In this document: positions 11,701-19,629 of the stretch, piece after piece | How positions within the stretch are numbered: the first letter of the stretch is position 1 | How the letters are laid out: the number at the start of each line of letters is the position of its first letter | Origin: Pedobacter sp. W3I1 | GTDB taxonomy: Bacteria > Bacteroidota > Bacteroidia > Sphingobacteriales > Sphingobacteriaceae | Length of the DNA: 64,000 bases | Reading direction: 5' to 3' | NCBI RefSeq assembly: GCF_030816015.1 | Contig: NZ_JAUSXN010000001.1 | Coordinates: 5,456,001-5,520,000, forward strand | The notes under the pieces: model-generated | Told to the model about the DNA's origin: nothing | Seen by the model: only the letters and a program-made list of their open reading frames with translations | The model's database searches: none | Made by a program: the position numbers and the translations under genes

Positions 11701-11979
11701 GCTTTTTTATAGAATGATATGAGGTTTAACGTAAACACATGGTTCTCAACAAGAAAAAATGTTACCATGGGTAAATTTTTTGAGCGAAAAGGTGTTTCGG
11801 GTGACCTCCCCTTTCAGACTTCCGGGGTTTTCCTGCGCCCTGCCGTTTAAAACCCCGGAAGTCCCTGCCAGCTAAACCCGATTGGAATGAAAAGCCCACA
11901 GCGTAGCGAGGACTTGTAATGAAAAGCGGGAACAAACCTATATAATAGCACAGAACCTGCTTTTCAAAAAAAAAACGAC
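11701..11979. repeat. Spacer with a strong 15-bp hairpin and a dispersed repeat
   Basis: GACTTCCGGGGTTTT (11817-11831) and AAAACCCCGGAAGTC (11849-11863) form a perfect 15-bp inverted repeat with a 17-nt loop. Positions 11925-11964 are the second copy of the AGCGGGAACAAACCTATATA repeat found at 3604. No gene is visible. Confidence 0.7.
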
Positions 11980-12329
11980 TACGCTATATATAGTATAAGA
12001 ATATTAAGGGCAGCACGAATAGACTTCAGAAATTCCCTCTGCGCCTAGCCCATTAAAACTTCGGAAGCATCCGATACATATATATAGTATAAGCAGCAAA
12101 CAAATTGTCCCATGATAGACACCCGTTGCTTCAATTACCATGCTAATTGGTAAATGCTCCTTTCTATTGCGATTTAACCAGTCTACAAAAGATTCGAAGC
12201 CCAAGTTTAAATTTGTAAATTTGTGGCTCGATTTTATCTTAATCGACTATTCTGTATCAATACAGATAGGCAGCAATGAAAATCATTTTTAGATACATCA
12301 ATACCAATTGAATACTTTAAGTTACTCAT
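11980..12329 (-). pseudogene. Decayed IS110-family transposase (N-terminal part only)
   Basis: Starting at ATG 12329, the minus strand encodes an N-terminus typical of IS110 DEDD transposases, with YSIGIDVSKNDFHCCLSV holding the first catalytic Asp. The frame is then lost by an apparent 1-nt deletion and a stop codon. It resumes one frame over as SSHKFTNLNLGFESFVDWLN and HLPISMVIEATGVYH, again matching the family, up to about 12110. After that the match ends. TATATATAGTATAAG occurs at about 11986-12000 and again at about 12078-12092, bracketing the break. The rest of the transposase (the second catalytic half) is absent, so this is a dead remnant, not an active element. Confidence 0.8.
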
Positions 12330-12605
12330 AGTTAAATTAGATAATCAGTAAACGCGCTCTTAGTCTTTGCTCACAGGAATAGCTGATCCAAATACAATCA
12401 ATGGTCAATAAGTACTGTTCAGACTTTAAGAAGTAAAAAAGGGAAGATAATCCTTTTACATCGACATCTTTGACATTTCGTGTCTAGCGGGACCTCAACT
12501 TGCCTCCCTTCTCTGATTATTATATTATAAAATATAAAGGTAAGAGTGAGAGTACAAGCCGCCAAGAATTACTACACAGTCATTTTCCAAAAAAAAATAT
12601 GCATA
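12330..12605. other. Gene-free spacer
   Basis: This spacer lies between the IS110 remnant and the terminator of the DUF2911 gene. It could include the outer end of the old insertion, but I cannot locate an end. No reading frame or RNA structure is supported. Confidence 0.4.
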
Positions 12606-12642
12606 AAAAAGCCGTCAACGATATGAACCGGGACGGCTTTTA
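12606..12642 (-). terminator. Terminator of the DUF2911 gene
   Basis: AAAAGCCGTC and GACGGCTTTT form a stem flanked by A and T runs on either side, 16 nt after the stop codon. It would work in both directions. Confidence 0.8.
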
Positions 12643-12658
12643 AATAATTTTATCTTAG

Positions 12659-13177
12659 TTATTTAATGTTAACCGGAACTGAGATTTTATCCCATTCTAA
12701 AGCGAAGCCGCTTTTGGTTATTTTGTAAACCAAACGTTCTTGTGTAGCTTTTAATGCTTTCGTTTTAACATCAACACGTAAGGCATCTTTAGCTTCTTCG
12801 TATTTGTAAGCGCCCCACTGTTTTGGCTCTTTGTTAAAGATAGCTGTCCAGGTTCCGCTTTCTTTAGGGATTAAAAAGAAGCTGTATTTTCCAGCTGCCA
12901 AAGCTTTGCCTTCAACTAAAATGTCTTTATCGGTTTCGAAAGTAGTAGCCTCGTTTGCACCTGCACGCCATACTTTATCAAAGGCTTCTAAACCGCCCCA
13001 GATTTTACGTCCTTTTACTGCCGGACTGCTGTAGTTGATGGTAATGGTGGCACCTTTAACTTTCCCTGTTACTGTAGCCGCAGGACTTGGCTTAGGCTGA
13101 GCATCTTGTGCCATTGCACTTACAGAAATAGTAATTGCTGTAAATAGCAACGCGATTGATTTAATCATCGTTTTCAT
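12659..13177 (-). CDS. Secreted DUF2911 protein
   Basis: This 172-residue exported protein has a signal peptide of about 23 residues ending SVSAMAQ. The rest matches the DUF2911 family common in Bacteroidota: GATITINYSSPAVKGRKIWG, then WRAGANEATTFETDKD and AAGKYSFFLIP. The family function is unknown; a beta-rich periplasmic fold is likely. It stands alone, with its own terminator and a clear gap to the methyltransferase. No regulator site is evident upstream. Confidence 0.9.
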   Translation of the reverse strand: MKTMIKSIALLFTAITISVSAMAQDAQPKPSPAATVTGKVKGATITINYSSPAVKGRKIWGGLEAFDKVWRAGANEATTFETDKDILVEGKALAAGKYSFFLIPKESGTWTAIFNKEPKQWGAYKYEEAKDALRVDVKTKALKATQERLVYKITKSGFALEWDKISVPVNIK

Positions 13178-13311
13178 AGTATTGTATTTATCTGTTTTTG
13201 TTGTTTTTGATTTTACGAATTTATGGCTTTAGGTTGATAAAAACTATAATCCTGGTGCCGAAAAAAATTGAGCGTAACTTTTACTGTTTTTAAGTTGTAG
13301 ATCGAGCCGCA

Positions 13312-13935
13312 TTATTTCTTTATTCCAACAAATCTGATTACCGAGCCTTGTCCGTTATGAAACAAGCCTTCATTCAATTCGATTTCTTTTTCTTCCAGTA
13401 CGATAATCTCATAATTTTCGAAATCAGATTTTATTTCTTCGATCGAAAAGAGCATATCGATTTCTTTCGGTCCACCAACTTTTTCATTTTTGGCAAGATA
13501 ATCAAGGTGTTTCTTGCTAAAAGCTTCAAAAATAACCAAACCACCCTTGCGTAAATAATTGCTCAGTGTTTTGTGGTAGGTTGATTTAATTGCCGATGGA
13601 AAGTGTGCATAAATCAAGGCAAGGGCATCAAACTGTTCAGCTTTATAGTCCAGCTCCTGAAGTTCGCCCATCTGGTAATCAATGCTAACATTATTGTCTT
13701 CTGCGAGTTGAATTGCTTTGTTTTTTCCTTCAATGCTGATATCAAAAGCCGAAACCTTCCAACCGAGTTTTGCTGCAAAAACAGCATTTCGGCCCTCGCC
13801 TTCTGCTGGAAAAAGTATAGATCCGGTCTTGAGCTGTGTCAACTGCTCTTTTAAATAGTTATTCGGTTGTTCACCATAAGCAAACTCATTGTTACTATAT
13901 CGGTCATTCCACCTATCAACCCAAGCTTCGTTCAT
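13312..13935 (-). CDS. Class I SAM-dependent methyltransferase (TehB/thiopurine-type)
   Basis: This cytosolic methyltransferase has 207 residues. The N-terminal RWNDRYSNNEFAYGEQPN is typical of the TehB-like group. Motif I, LFPAEGEGRNAVFAAKLGW (residues 41-59), carries the SAM-binding EGEG. VSAFDIS supplies the acidic residue for the ribose, and FDALALIYAHFP is motif IV. The length is normal. The substrate is unknown; detoxification of small nucleophiles or tellurite is a family-level possibility only. It lies between the DUF2911 gene and the symporter on the same strand without tight spacing. Confidence 0.88.
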   Translation of the reverse strand: MNEAWVDRWNDRYSNNEFAYGEQPNNYLKEQLTQLKTGSILFPAEGEGRNAVFAAKLGWKVSAFDISIEGKNKAIQLAEDNNVSIDYQMGELQELDYKAEQFDALALIYAHFPSAIKSTYHKTLSNYLRKGGLVIFEAFSKKHLDYLAKNEKVGGPKEIDMLFSIEEIKSDFENYEIIVLEEKEIELNEGLFHNGQGSVIRFVGIKK

Positions 13936-14024
13936 ATTTAGCGTTATCTATTTTGTCTAAAATAAAGGTATCAAATTTCAGGTTTGCGCTTAGGAAACAA
14001 ATATCTGCTTCAAGTAAAATTATT

Positions 14025-15719
14025 TTATCTGTCGGCTACGGTCTTTGGGCTGGAAAACAAGAGGCCAACTACCGAAAACATCATTACTGCTGCTGCGCCG
14101 ATTACATTGAGCCATAGGAATGAAACAATATCGAATTCATATACAGCGACAACGGTAATTTCGGATAAGATGGCCGCAATAAATACGATAGGTCCGTTTA
14201 TCTTTTTAAAATAAAATGCCACCAAAAAAATACCCAGAATGGGTCCATAAAAAAGCGAACCCAGTACATTAACAGCTTCTATTAGCGAGCCCATTTGTGT
14301 TGCAAACATGGCAACAGCTATTGAAAAAATACCCCAGGCCAAAGTGTGCAAACGGCTATATTTAAGTTCGGTTTCGTCATCTACTTCTTTTTTACCAAAA
14401 ATGAGGTGTACATCTTTTAAGGAACAGGCAGCCAGGGAATTCAGCGCTGCAGAAATAGAGCCCCAGCTGGCCAAAAAGATAACCGCGAAAAGCAGACCGA
14501 TCATCCCAACCGGAAGGGTATTTTTTACAAAGTATAAAAAGATATAATTGGTATCGGTTTTCTCTGCATTATAATTCGATTTGTTAATAGCCTCCTCTAC
14601 CCTGCCGTGCAGTTCTTTCACCTGCTTTTGGGTCGATTTAAAATTCGCTATCGAAGAATTCAGAGATGGTGATTGCTTTTCCTTTTCTACAAGGATATTT
14701 TTTGATTGCTGGTTAAATTTCTGCGCTAAAGCATCGTGTTCTTTTTCGAAAGCGGCCGCCTTTTGGGGCTGCGTTTCTTTTAAATACTGATAGGAGCGTT
14801 CATTGAAATAAATTGGTGCCGGTTTTAACGAGAAGAAAGCAAACAATAACGCGCCGATTAAGAGGATAGCGAACTGCATCGGGATTTTAACCAATCCGTT
14901 CAACAGTAATCCCATTTTAGCATTAGTATTGTCTTTCGCGGTAATGTATCTTCCCACCTGGCTCTGATCGGTACCGAAGTAAGAAAGGGCAAGGAAAAAG
15001 CCCCCAATTAAACCACTCCAGATATTGTATTTATCCTTCCAATCGAATTCGGTGGTAATTACATTTAATTTACCCGATTTCCCGGCCAGGTAAAGCGCAT
15101 CTTTAAATCCGATTCCGTTAGGCATATTCTGTACCAAAAGATATCCGGCAAAGGCCATTGTTCCTAAAATGATCAAAAATTGCAGTTTCTGTGTGTGTGC
15201 AATTGCTTTTGCACCACCAACATAAGTATAAATCAATAGAATCCCACCGGTAAGGATGTTGGTTAAATAAATATTCCAGTTTAAAACACTGGAGAGGATA
15301 ATACTTGGTGCATAAATACTAATCCCGGTCGATAATCCCCGCGAGAACAGAAACAGCAATGAAGTTAAAACCCTTGTTTTTTTATCGAAACGGTTCTCTA
15401 GGTATTCGTATGCCGTATATACATTCAATCGTTGAAAAATCGGGATGAAAGTAATACAGATAACAATCATTGCCAACGGCAAACCAAAATAATACTGTAC
15501 GAAGCGCATCCCATCGGTATAAGCCTGCCCGGGCGCTGATAAAAAAGTAATGGCACTGGCCTGTGTAGCCATAATACCTAAAAGCACAATATACCAGGGC
15601 ATTTTATTATCGGCCTTTAAATAGGATGCATTGCTTTTTTGCCCGCGACCAATAAAAACACCATATGTTACCACAACTAGCAAGGTAAATATCAATACTG
15701 CCCAATCGATATTACTCAT
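14025..15719 (-). CDS. Sodium:solute symporter (SSS family)
   Basis: This inner-membrane transporter of 564 residues couples uptake of a small solute to sodium. About 13 hydrophobic helices are visible. The N-terminal DWAVLIFTLLVVVTYGVFIG and GIMATQASAITFLSAPGQAY match the family. Gly-rich FFLALSYFGTDQSQVGRY is the conserved core motif. Residues of about 305-390 form a long charged, coiled-coil-like insertion between two helices, which is longer than in classical PutP. The start codon overlaps the stop of the upstream 34-aa peptide gene (ATGA), so translation is probably coupled. The solute is unknown; sialic acid, sugars or inositol are carried by relatives. Confidence 0.92.
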   Translation of the reverse strand: MSNIDWAVLIFTLLVVVTYGVFIGRGQKSNASYLKADNKMPWYIVLLGIMATQASAITFLSAPGQAYTDGMRFVQYYFGLPLAMIVICITFIPIFQRLNVYTAYEYLENRFDKKTRVLTSLLFLFSRGLSTGISIYAPSIILSSVLNWNIYLTNILTGGILLIYTYVGGAKAIAHTQKLQFLIILGTMAFAGYLLVQNMPNGIGFKDALYLAGKSGKLNVITTEFDWKDKYNIWSGLIGGFFLALSYFGTDQSQVGRYITAKDNTNAKMGLLLNGLVKIPMQFAILLIGALLFAFFSLKPAPIYFNERSYQYLKETQPQKAAAFEKEHDALAQKFNQQSKNILVEKEKQSPSLNSSIANFKSTQKQVKELHGRVEEAINKSNYNAEKTDTNYIFLYFVKNTLPVGMIGLLFAVIFLASWGSISAALNSLAACSLKDVHLIFGKKEVDDETELKYSRLHTLAWGIFSIAVAMFATQMGSLIEAVNVLGSLFYGPILGIFLVAFYFKKINGPIVFIAAILSEITVVAVYEFDIVSFLWLNVIGAAAVMMFSVVGLLFSSPKTVADR

Positions 15720-15820
15720 GCCCAGAATTTAGTAAACAGATAATAAAATACAATCTGAAATACCAGCGCCAAAGCGAGTAAAATATACCAGGTATTCCAG
15801 TTTTTGAATTGATTTTTCAT
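15716..15820 (-). CDS. 34-aa single-helix membrane peptide, coupled to the symporter
   Basis: This short frame runs ATG at 15820 to TGA at 15716. It begins MKNQFKNWNTWY, continues into one hydrophobic helix (ILLALALVFQIVFYYLF) and ends TKFWA. Its TGA overlaps the ATG of the symporter as ATGA, the usual sign of translational coupling. A basic, Trp-rich head before the helix suggests an N-inside orientation. No strong Shine-Dalgarno is seen. Small accessory subunits are known next to some SSS transporters (for example the DUF4212 group), but those are about twice this size, so I do not assign it to a known family. Confidence 0.7.
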   Translation of the reverse strand: MKNQFKNWNTWYILLALALVFQIVFYYLFTKFWA

Positions 15821-15887
15821 TTTTAAGGACAACATTCTGAAAAATTAGATCACAAAATGACAACTACATTCAAAAGTCCTTGATTGG

Positions 15888-16313
15888 TTATACTTTGTTA
15901 ATCTCATCTTCAAAAAATGATGAAATTGTTTTAATATTTGTCTTGCCGATCTTTTCTATCATCAATAAATCTTGATCTCCAGTTAATAAGAAGTCAGCTT
16001 TCCCATCAACTGCAAGTGAAAGTAAAAAATTGTCCTTTGCATCTCGACAAATTTCAATTTTAGATTTGACTACAATGAATTCTCCATATTCATCTATAGT
16101 TTCAAGTAATTCTTCAATGTCTGTTTGAGCAAAATAACGCCTAAACTTTGGCCGCTTAACAACTTCAAGAAATTCTTCTAATAGTTCTTGGCTAAAGATT
16201 AAAATGCTCTTTTTCGAGAAAATTATTTCATCAAGTTTGGAAAAATCTTTTGAGATTAGAAAGCTAATCCAAAGATTAGTATCGAGAATTATCCTACTTT
16301 TCAGATTTTGCAT
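15888..16313 (-). CDS. PIN-domain toxin of a type II toxin-antitoxin pair
   Basis: This protein of 141 residues has a PIN ribonuclease fold. The metal-binding acids are Asp11 in ILDTNLW, a Glu at 46-47 in LLEEFLEV, Asp91/Asp94 in CRDAKDNFLLSLA and Asp113/Asp115 in LTGDQDLL. Members of this group (COG1569-like) cut RNA. Its start lies 20 bp inside the upstream antitoxin gene, the usual arrangement of such pairs. Base composition is more A/T-rich than the flanking genes by eye, consistent with a mobile module. Confidence 0.88.
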   Translation of the reverse strand: MQNLKSRIILDTNLWISFLISKDFSKLDEIIFSKKSILIFSQELLEEFLEVVKRPKFRRYFAQTDIEELLETIDEYGEFIVVKSKIEICRDAKDNFLLSLAVDGKADFLLTGDQDLLMIEKIGKTNIKTISSFFEDEINKV

Positions 16314-16506
16314 AACGTTTAGATCTAACCAACTCTACTTCATTTGTTATTTCTTCGAATGTAGGGATGGTTTGAGATTTAGAACGTAGTTTTTTCAATA
16401 CCTCTGCAAATCCATTTTTGGAAACATCTTGAATAGCAATAAGTTTTAAAGCAGCTAAGTCTTTCAATAATTTAGTAGCTTTTGGGTTTAATATGTTAAT
16501 TCGCAT
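16294..16506 (-). CDS. Antitoxin partner of the PIN toxin
   Basis: This is a 70-residue protein if started at MRINILNPKA. Two upstream in-frame starts exist (ATG 16515, TTG 16521). The 16506 start fits best, because the -7-like box TAAATTTG covers the TTG codon. The N-terminal INILNPKATKLLKDLAALKL and the C-terminal PTFEEITNEVELVRSKRY are typical of the small antitoxins paired with this PIN group: the first part likely binds DNA and the tail masks the toxin. It overlaps the toxin by 20 bp and is probably autoregulated, though no operator palindrome stands out. Confidence 0.75.
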   Translation of the reverse strand: MRINILNPKATKLLKDLAALKLIAIQDVSKNGFAEVLKKLRSKSQTIPTFEEITNEVELVRSKRYAKSEK

Positions 16507-16518
16507 CGTGTCCATATT

Positions 16519-16526
16519 CAAATTTA
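16519..16526 (-). promoter_or_regulatory. Candidate -7 box for the toxin-antitoxin pair
   Basis: The minus strand reads TAAATTTG, a full TAnnTTTG match, immediately before the antitoxin. The expected TTTG 19-21 nt upstream is absent. If used, the transcript would start about 6 nt before ATG 16506 and be nearly leaderless. Confidence 0.3.
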
Positions 16527-16570
16527 AATAAAAGAAACTAATTTTCCTTGTTTCCGCCTTTAGTTATCGT

Positions 16571-19039
16571 CTATTTCCCAGCCGATAAAAAGTTAAAGAA
16601 CAATCTGGTTGCACCAACATTTCCGGCAGGCAATTGCCTGAAAAAGGCTAATGGTGTATAAATAAAATTCCCTTTTCCAAATTTCGCGTATAGGGTTGAT
16701 CCCTGAAGCGGTTCTTCATCAGTATCGTGCATTTCGAAAAGCGGTTCATATTTGGCATCCCACTTATCAGGAAAATAAGCACCCCGTTCCTGCACCCAAC
16801 CTTTAAAATCTTCGGCGGTAATTTTATTCGGGTAGTTTAACAGCTTATGTTCAGGTTTCAAAAATTTAACTTCCGCATTTTCTTCGGTTACCCTTTTGCC
16901 ACTGATGCTAAAAGGATAGATTCCAAAATCCTGCAGTGCCATATCTTGTGTGGTATTGTACTGCATTACAATGGTTCCACCGTTTTCAACATAACTGCGT
17001 AAAGCAACTTGCCAGTTTTTAATTCTTTTTTCGGTGTTGATTACCCTTACTCCCGTTACCAGGGCATCGTAGCTGGCCAGTTTTGCCGTGTTTAGGATAT
17101 CGGCTTCAGTCAATACATCAACCTGTAAACCGGCCTGTCGCAAAAATTCGGGAATCAGATCTCCTGCACCTTCAATATACCCCACTTTTTTGGCCAGCAC
17201 CTTTACGTCTCCTTTAATCAACCAGGTTGTGGCCGGAACAAAATACTGCAGGGTTGGCAAATGAGGATATTGAATTAATACCTGTCCTTTTGAATATTCA
17301 TTCGCTTCTGATGAAAAAACAGCTTCCAGTTTATTCTGGCTGGCTTTAATTCTGGCTAAATCTTCAATTGGCAAAAGGAAATTCATGATATTAATGGTGT
17401 TCTCTGCAAGGTTGATTCCCTGAAAGGTTTTCACTACCTGGTTGCCGATTTTGAAAGTAATCTTGCCGTAATTAATGTTCTTATTAGCCTTTAAGCGAAG
17501 GCTGACATTTAAAGCTTCTTTTTCTTTAGCAAAATAAACAGGCTCACTAAAACTTAAATCGAGTACAGGGATAATCCTCAGGGCTTCTACCACATCACCT
17601 TTAACAGGATCTAATTTTTTATAAGATAAAGGCAATCTGATCTCAAATTTTTCCGATTCGATTTTCAGCGACAACAGTACATTAACGGGCGATTGCATTT
17701 CCGGAAGTCCGATTAATGTATCATTTGCCACACTGAAAGTTGCCGCATCTTTTGCAGGCTTGGCTAACCAATAAGGTTCAGTAGGCGCTACATTTGCAGG
17801 AATCTGAATCTTGCGTTCAATGGTAATCAGCGAGTCGTTGGCCAGCTTTCTATTTAAATTATCCGTTTGGTTTAACCAATTCACACTTTCTATAGTTACG
17901 GGCGTAGCCGATCTTGAAATTAAGTTTAAACGAAAATTATAACTGTTGCCGGCAATCGCTTCAGGTTGATTGGTTACCACTTCGCCCATAAAACCTACGC
18001 AGCTTAAAATAATATTATCAATAGCAGCCAGTTTATCTTTTCTCAACGCTACATCCTGCAATTCGGCTATTTTCTTTCTCAGCATCAACAGTCCGTGCAG
18101 ACTCTTATCGGGTTGGTTATAATTGAAAGATAATAAGATAATATCAATCAGTTCATCAATATCCCCAATACCTTTATCTGACCAGTTGATGCTTAAGCCA
18201 TCAAAAAGAGTTCTCTTGGCAGGATCGCCCAAAACATGGGTAAAATAATCTGAACGTACTCCGGCTACCGATTGTGTTCCTGCCCCCTGACTTTTGTGCA
18301 AGCTCCTGCTTAATCCTGCTAACTCACCATAACCCATTCCCAATTGCGCATCGTATTGACCAACGGTTGCCTTTAATTGATTTTCGGCTGTTGTATTTAC
18401 CGAACCAAACCTAAAAGTATTCCACAACAATCTTTTTGGCTGCCAAACAGAAACATATTTAAGCTGATTGGGAAACATATTTTTATCGGCAGCAGCCTTA
18501 AATGCTTTCTCCGCAACAACAGCAGAAGCTGCATGTTGTCCATGACCCGCAGCAGCGGTTGGCGGGAAGCGGCAGATAATCACATCGGGCCTAAATTTTC
18601 TGATCACCCAAACCACATCAGCTGTAATGCTATCGGCATCCCACTGTTTAAAAGTATCGTTGGTATTCTTAGAAAAGCCGAAATCAATTGCCCTGGTGAA
18701 AAATTGTTGTGCACCGTCTAATCTACGGGCTTCCAAAAGTTCGTGCGTTCTGATCAGGCCTAATGCCGCACCTTGTTCGGTGCCCAAAAGGTTTTGTCCA
18801 CCGTCTCCCCTGGTAAGCGACAAATAAGCTGTTTCTACATTTTGGTCGTTAATCAGCCAGGATAATAGACCAGTATTCTCATCATCGGGGTGAGCAGCCA
18901 GGTATAAAACTTTCGGAAGATGTTTTAATGTTTTTATCTCTCTGTAAATTTCTGAAGATTTGGCTGGGCGTACTTGTTGGGCGACACAAAAAACTGCCAG
19001 AAAGCAAAATATGAATATTGCGGTTAGTCTCTTAAACAT
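16571..19039 (-). CDS. Secreted PIG-L family deacetylase with C-terminal GATase-like domain
   Basis: This exported protein of 822 residues should be a zinc-dependent N-deacetylase on a sugar substrate. A signal peptide covers residues 1-20 (MFKRLTAIFI...FCVAQQ). The PIG-L zinc motif AHPDDE is at residues 49-54. SLTRGDGGQNLLG and RTHELLEARRLDG follow, with the second zinc-site region FPPTAAAGHGQHAAS near residue 170. The middle has beta-rich segments. The C-terminal third (YDALVTGVRVINTEKRI, YVENGGTIVMQYNT) looks like a class I glutamine amidotransferase-like flavodoxin fold used for carbohydrate binding or hydrolysis. I chose the ATG at 19039 over the longer frame because the signal peptide starts there. 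The physiological substrate is unknown. Confidence 0.88.
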   Translation of the reverse strand: MFKRLTAIFIFCFLAVFCVAQQVRPAKSSEIYREIKTLKHLPKVLYLAAHPDDENTGLLSWLINDQNVETAYLSLTRGDGGQNLLGTEQGAALGLIRTHELLEARRLDGAQQFFTRAIDFGFSKNTNDTFKQWDADSITADVVWVIRKFRPDVIICRFPPTAAAGHGQHAASAVVAEKAFKAAADKNMFPNQLKYVSVWQPKRLLWNTFRFGSVNTTAENQLKATVGQYDAQLGMGYGELAGLSRSLHKSQGAGTQSVAGVRSDYFTHVLGDPAKRTLFDGLSINWSDKGIGDIDELIDIILLSFNYNQPDKSLHGLLMLRKKIAELQDVALRKDKLAAIDNIILSCVGFMGEVVTNQPEAIAGNSYNFRLNLISRSATPVTIESVNWLNQTDNLNRKLANDSLITIERKIQIPANVAPTEPYWLAKPAKDAATFSVANDTLIGLPEMQSPVNVLLSLKIESEKFEIRLPLSYKKLDPVKGDVVEALRIIPVLDLSFSEPVYFAKEKEALNVSLRLKANKNINYGKITFKIGNQVVKTFQGINLAENTINIMNFLLPIEDLARIKASQNKLEAVFSSEANEYSKGQVLIQYPHLPTLQYFVPATTWLIKGDVKVLAKKVGYIEGAGDLIPEFLRQAGLQVDVLTEADILNTAKLASYDALVTGVRVINTEKRIKNWQVALRSYVENGGTIVMQYNTTQDMALQDFGIYPFSISGKRVTEENAEVKFLKPEHKLLNYPNKITAEDFKGWVQERGAYFPDKWDAKYEPLFEMHDTDEEPLQGSTLYAKFGKGNFIYTPLAFFRQLPAGNVGATRLFFNFLSAGK

Positions 19040-19629
19040 AGAATTTGTTTTGCAAAAACCAAATATGCTCAAAAAGCTTTTACTTTGATGCCTCGGAAAC
19101 GAAAAAGGTACAAAATAAGTCCGGAGTTGAGAGTCCGAAGTCCAAAGTGCAAAGCTTAAAGACCAAAGCCATTTAAAGAACCATCCACTTGTCAGTCTGA
19201 GGGGTAATTTATTGTATAAAAATCAATATGAATAACATGAGATTTTAAAGAGATAAATCTCCTCAGATTATCGTCATTGCGAGAAGGCTTTTTCAGCCGA
19301 CGAAGCAATCTTTATAGCAAGATCACTAGCAGGAAAGATTGCTTCGTCGTTCCTCCTCGCAATGACGACCTTTCTATAGGAAGCTGTCAATGATAGTGTA
19401 GTCGAAGAAGAAAAAATATCAACCCGTGGTCTGTGTCCCCACAGACCACTCATTTCTATATCCTTTCGTTCTGTGAGGACACAGACCGAGGAAGACGAGC
19501 AAAAACCCAAAAACCGCCAAACGATAAACATTAACCAGTTAACCTCACAAAAACGTTTTTGCTCAAATTTTATCTACCTCATCATCTTTCGGTATTTTTA
19601 TACTTAATATTGCAGCATAAATTTTACCT
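19040..19629. repeat. Gene-free spacer with heptamer block and long hairpin repeats
   Basis: Positions 19118-19170 hold seven heptamers in phase (AGTCCGG, AGTTGAG, AGTCCGA, AGTCCAA, AGTGCAA, AGCTTAA, AGACCAA). Positions 19271-19368 form a long hairpin: TCGTCATTGCGAG pairs with CTCGCAATGACGA, and inside it a perfect 16-bp stem CGACGAAGCAATCTTT (19298-19313) pairs with 19334-19349. Near 19423-19446 GTGGTCTGTG/CACAGACCAC is another palindrome. Its relative is at 34052-34071. No gene is supported. Confidence 0.7.
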
